Of a stretch of 5,686 bases of DNA, positions 5,659 to 5,686 are shown one piece after another. The stretch is from CAYVQU01 sp964453155 (lineage in GTDB: Bacteria; Chloroflexota; Anaerolineae; Anaerolineales; UBA11858): the NCBI GenBank assembly GCA_964453155.1, contig CAYVQU010000260.1, positions 1 through 5,686 of the forward strand, written 5' to 3'. The translations under genes were made by a program, and so were the position numbers. Position 1 is the first letter of the stretch. Each line of letters opens with the position of its first letter. The notes beneath the pieces are model-generated. The model worked only from the letters and a program-made list of their open reading frames with translations, made no database searches and was not told the origin of the DNA.

Positions 5659-5686
5659 GTAGGGGCACAGCATGCTGTGCCCCTAC
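5659..5686. repeat. Perfect 28-bp palindrome at the window edge
   Basis: GTAGGGGCACAGCA is followed immediately by its exact reverse complement, TGCTGTGCCCCTAC, with no spacer. As RNA it would form a GC-rich hairpin that could end the transcript of the TIM-barrel gene, although any U-tract lies outside the window. Palindromes of the GTAGGGGC...GCCCCTAC type are frequent dispersed intergenic repeats in several bacterial phyla. The element may extend beyond the window. Confidence 0.85.

Overview
The window holds six genes, all on the + strand, from a bacterium of middling G+C content. Non-coding gaps of about 120 to 325 bases separate most of them, and every gap after the first gene carries its own palindromic repeat. 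Nothing in the window fixes the taxon. The mix of a ThuA-like protein, two Gfo/Idh/MocA dehydrogenases, a TIM-barrel sugar isomerase and abundant intergenic palindromes is reminiscent of Chloroflexota (Anaerolineae-like) or similar environmental bacteria, but that is only an impression.

Layout. Positions 1-306 are AT-rich and non-coding, ending in a good promoter that abuts the first gene. Positions 307-885 encode an MgtC/SapB-family membrane protein with a His/Asp/Glu-rich tail. Positions 886-1211 hold a nested inverted repeat of about 230 bp. Positions 1212-1550 encode a small membrane-anchored protein with two CxxC knuckles, and a Gfo/Idh/MocA oxidoreductase follows 39 bases later (1590-2603). 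A short gap with a 7-nt-period inverted array leads to a ThuA-family protein (2723-3496). A gap with a 9-nt-period inverted array leads to a second Gfo/Idh/MocA oxidoreductase (3665-4720). A third palindromic gap leads to a sugar phosphate isomerase/epimerase-like TIM-barrel protein (4890-5630). The window ends in a perfect 28-bp palindrome.

How the genes may work together. Positions 1590-5630 look like a carbohydrate catabolic cluster. Two NAD-type sugar dehydrogenases, a ThuA protein and a metal-dependent TIM-barrel enzyme fit a route in which a glycoside is oxidised (typically at C3), the keto-glycoside is cleaved, and the released keto-sugar is reduced again. This is inferred from family membership and gene order; the actual substrate cannot be read from the sequence. 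No transporter, regulator or glycoside hydrolase lies inside the window. The MgtC-like gene appears to be a separate unit with its own promoter.

The most unusual material is between the genes: five different palindromic elements, two of them head-to-head arrays of degenerate short units with strict 7-nt and 9-nt periods.
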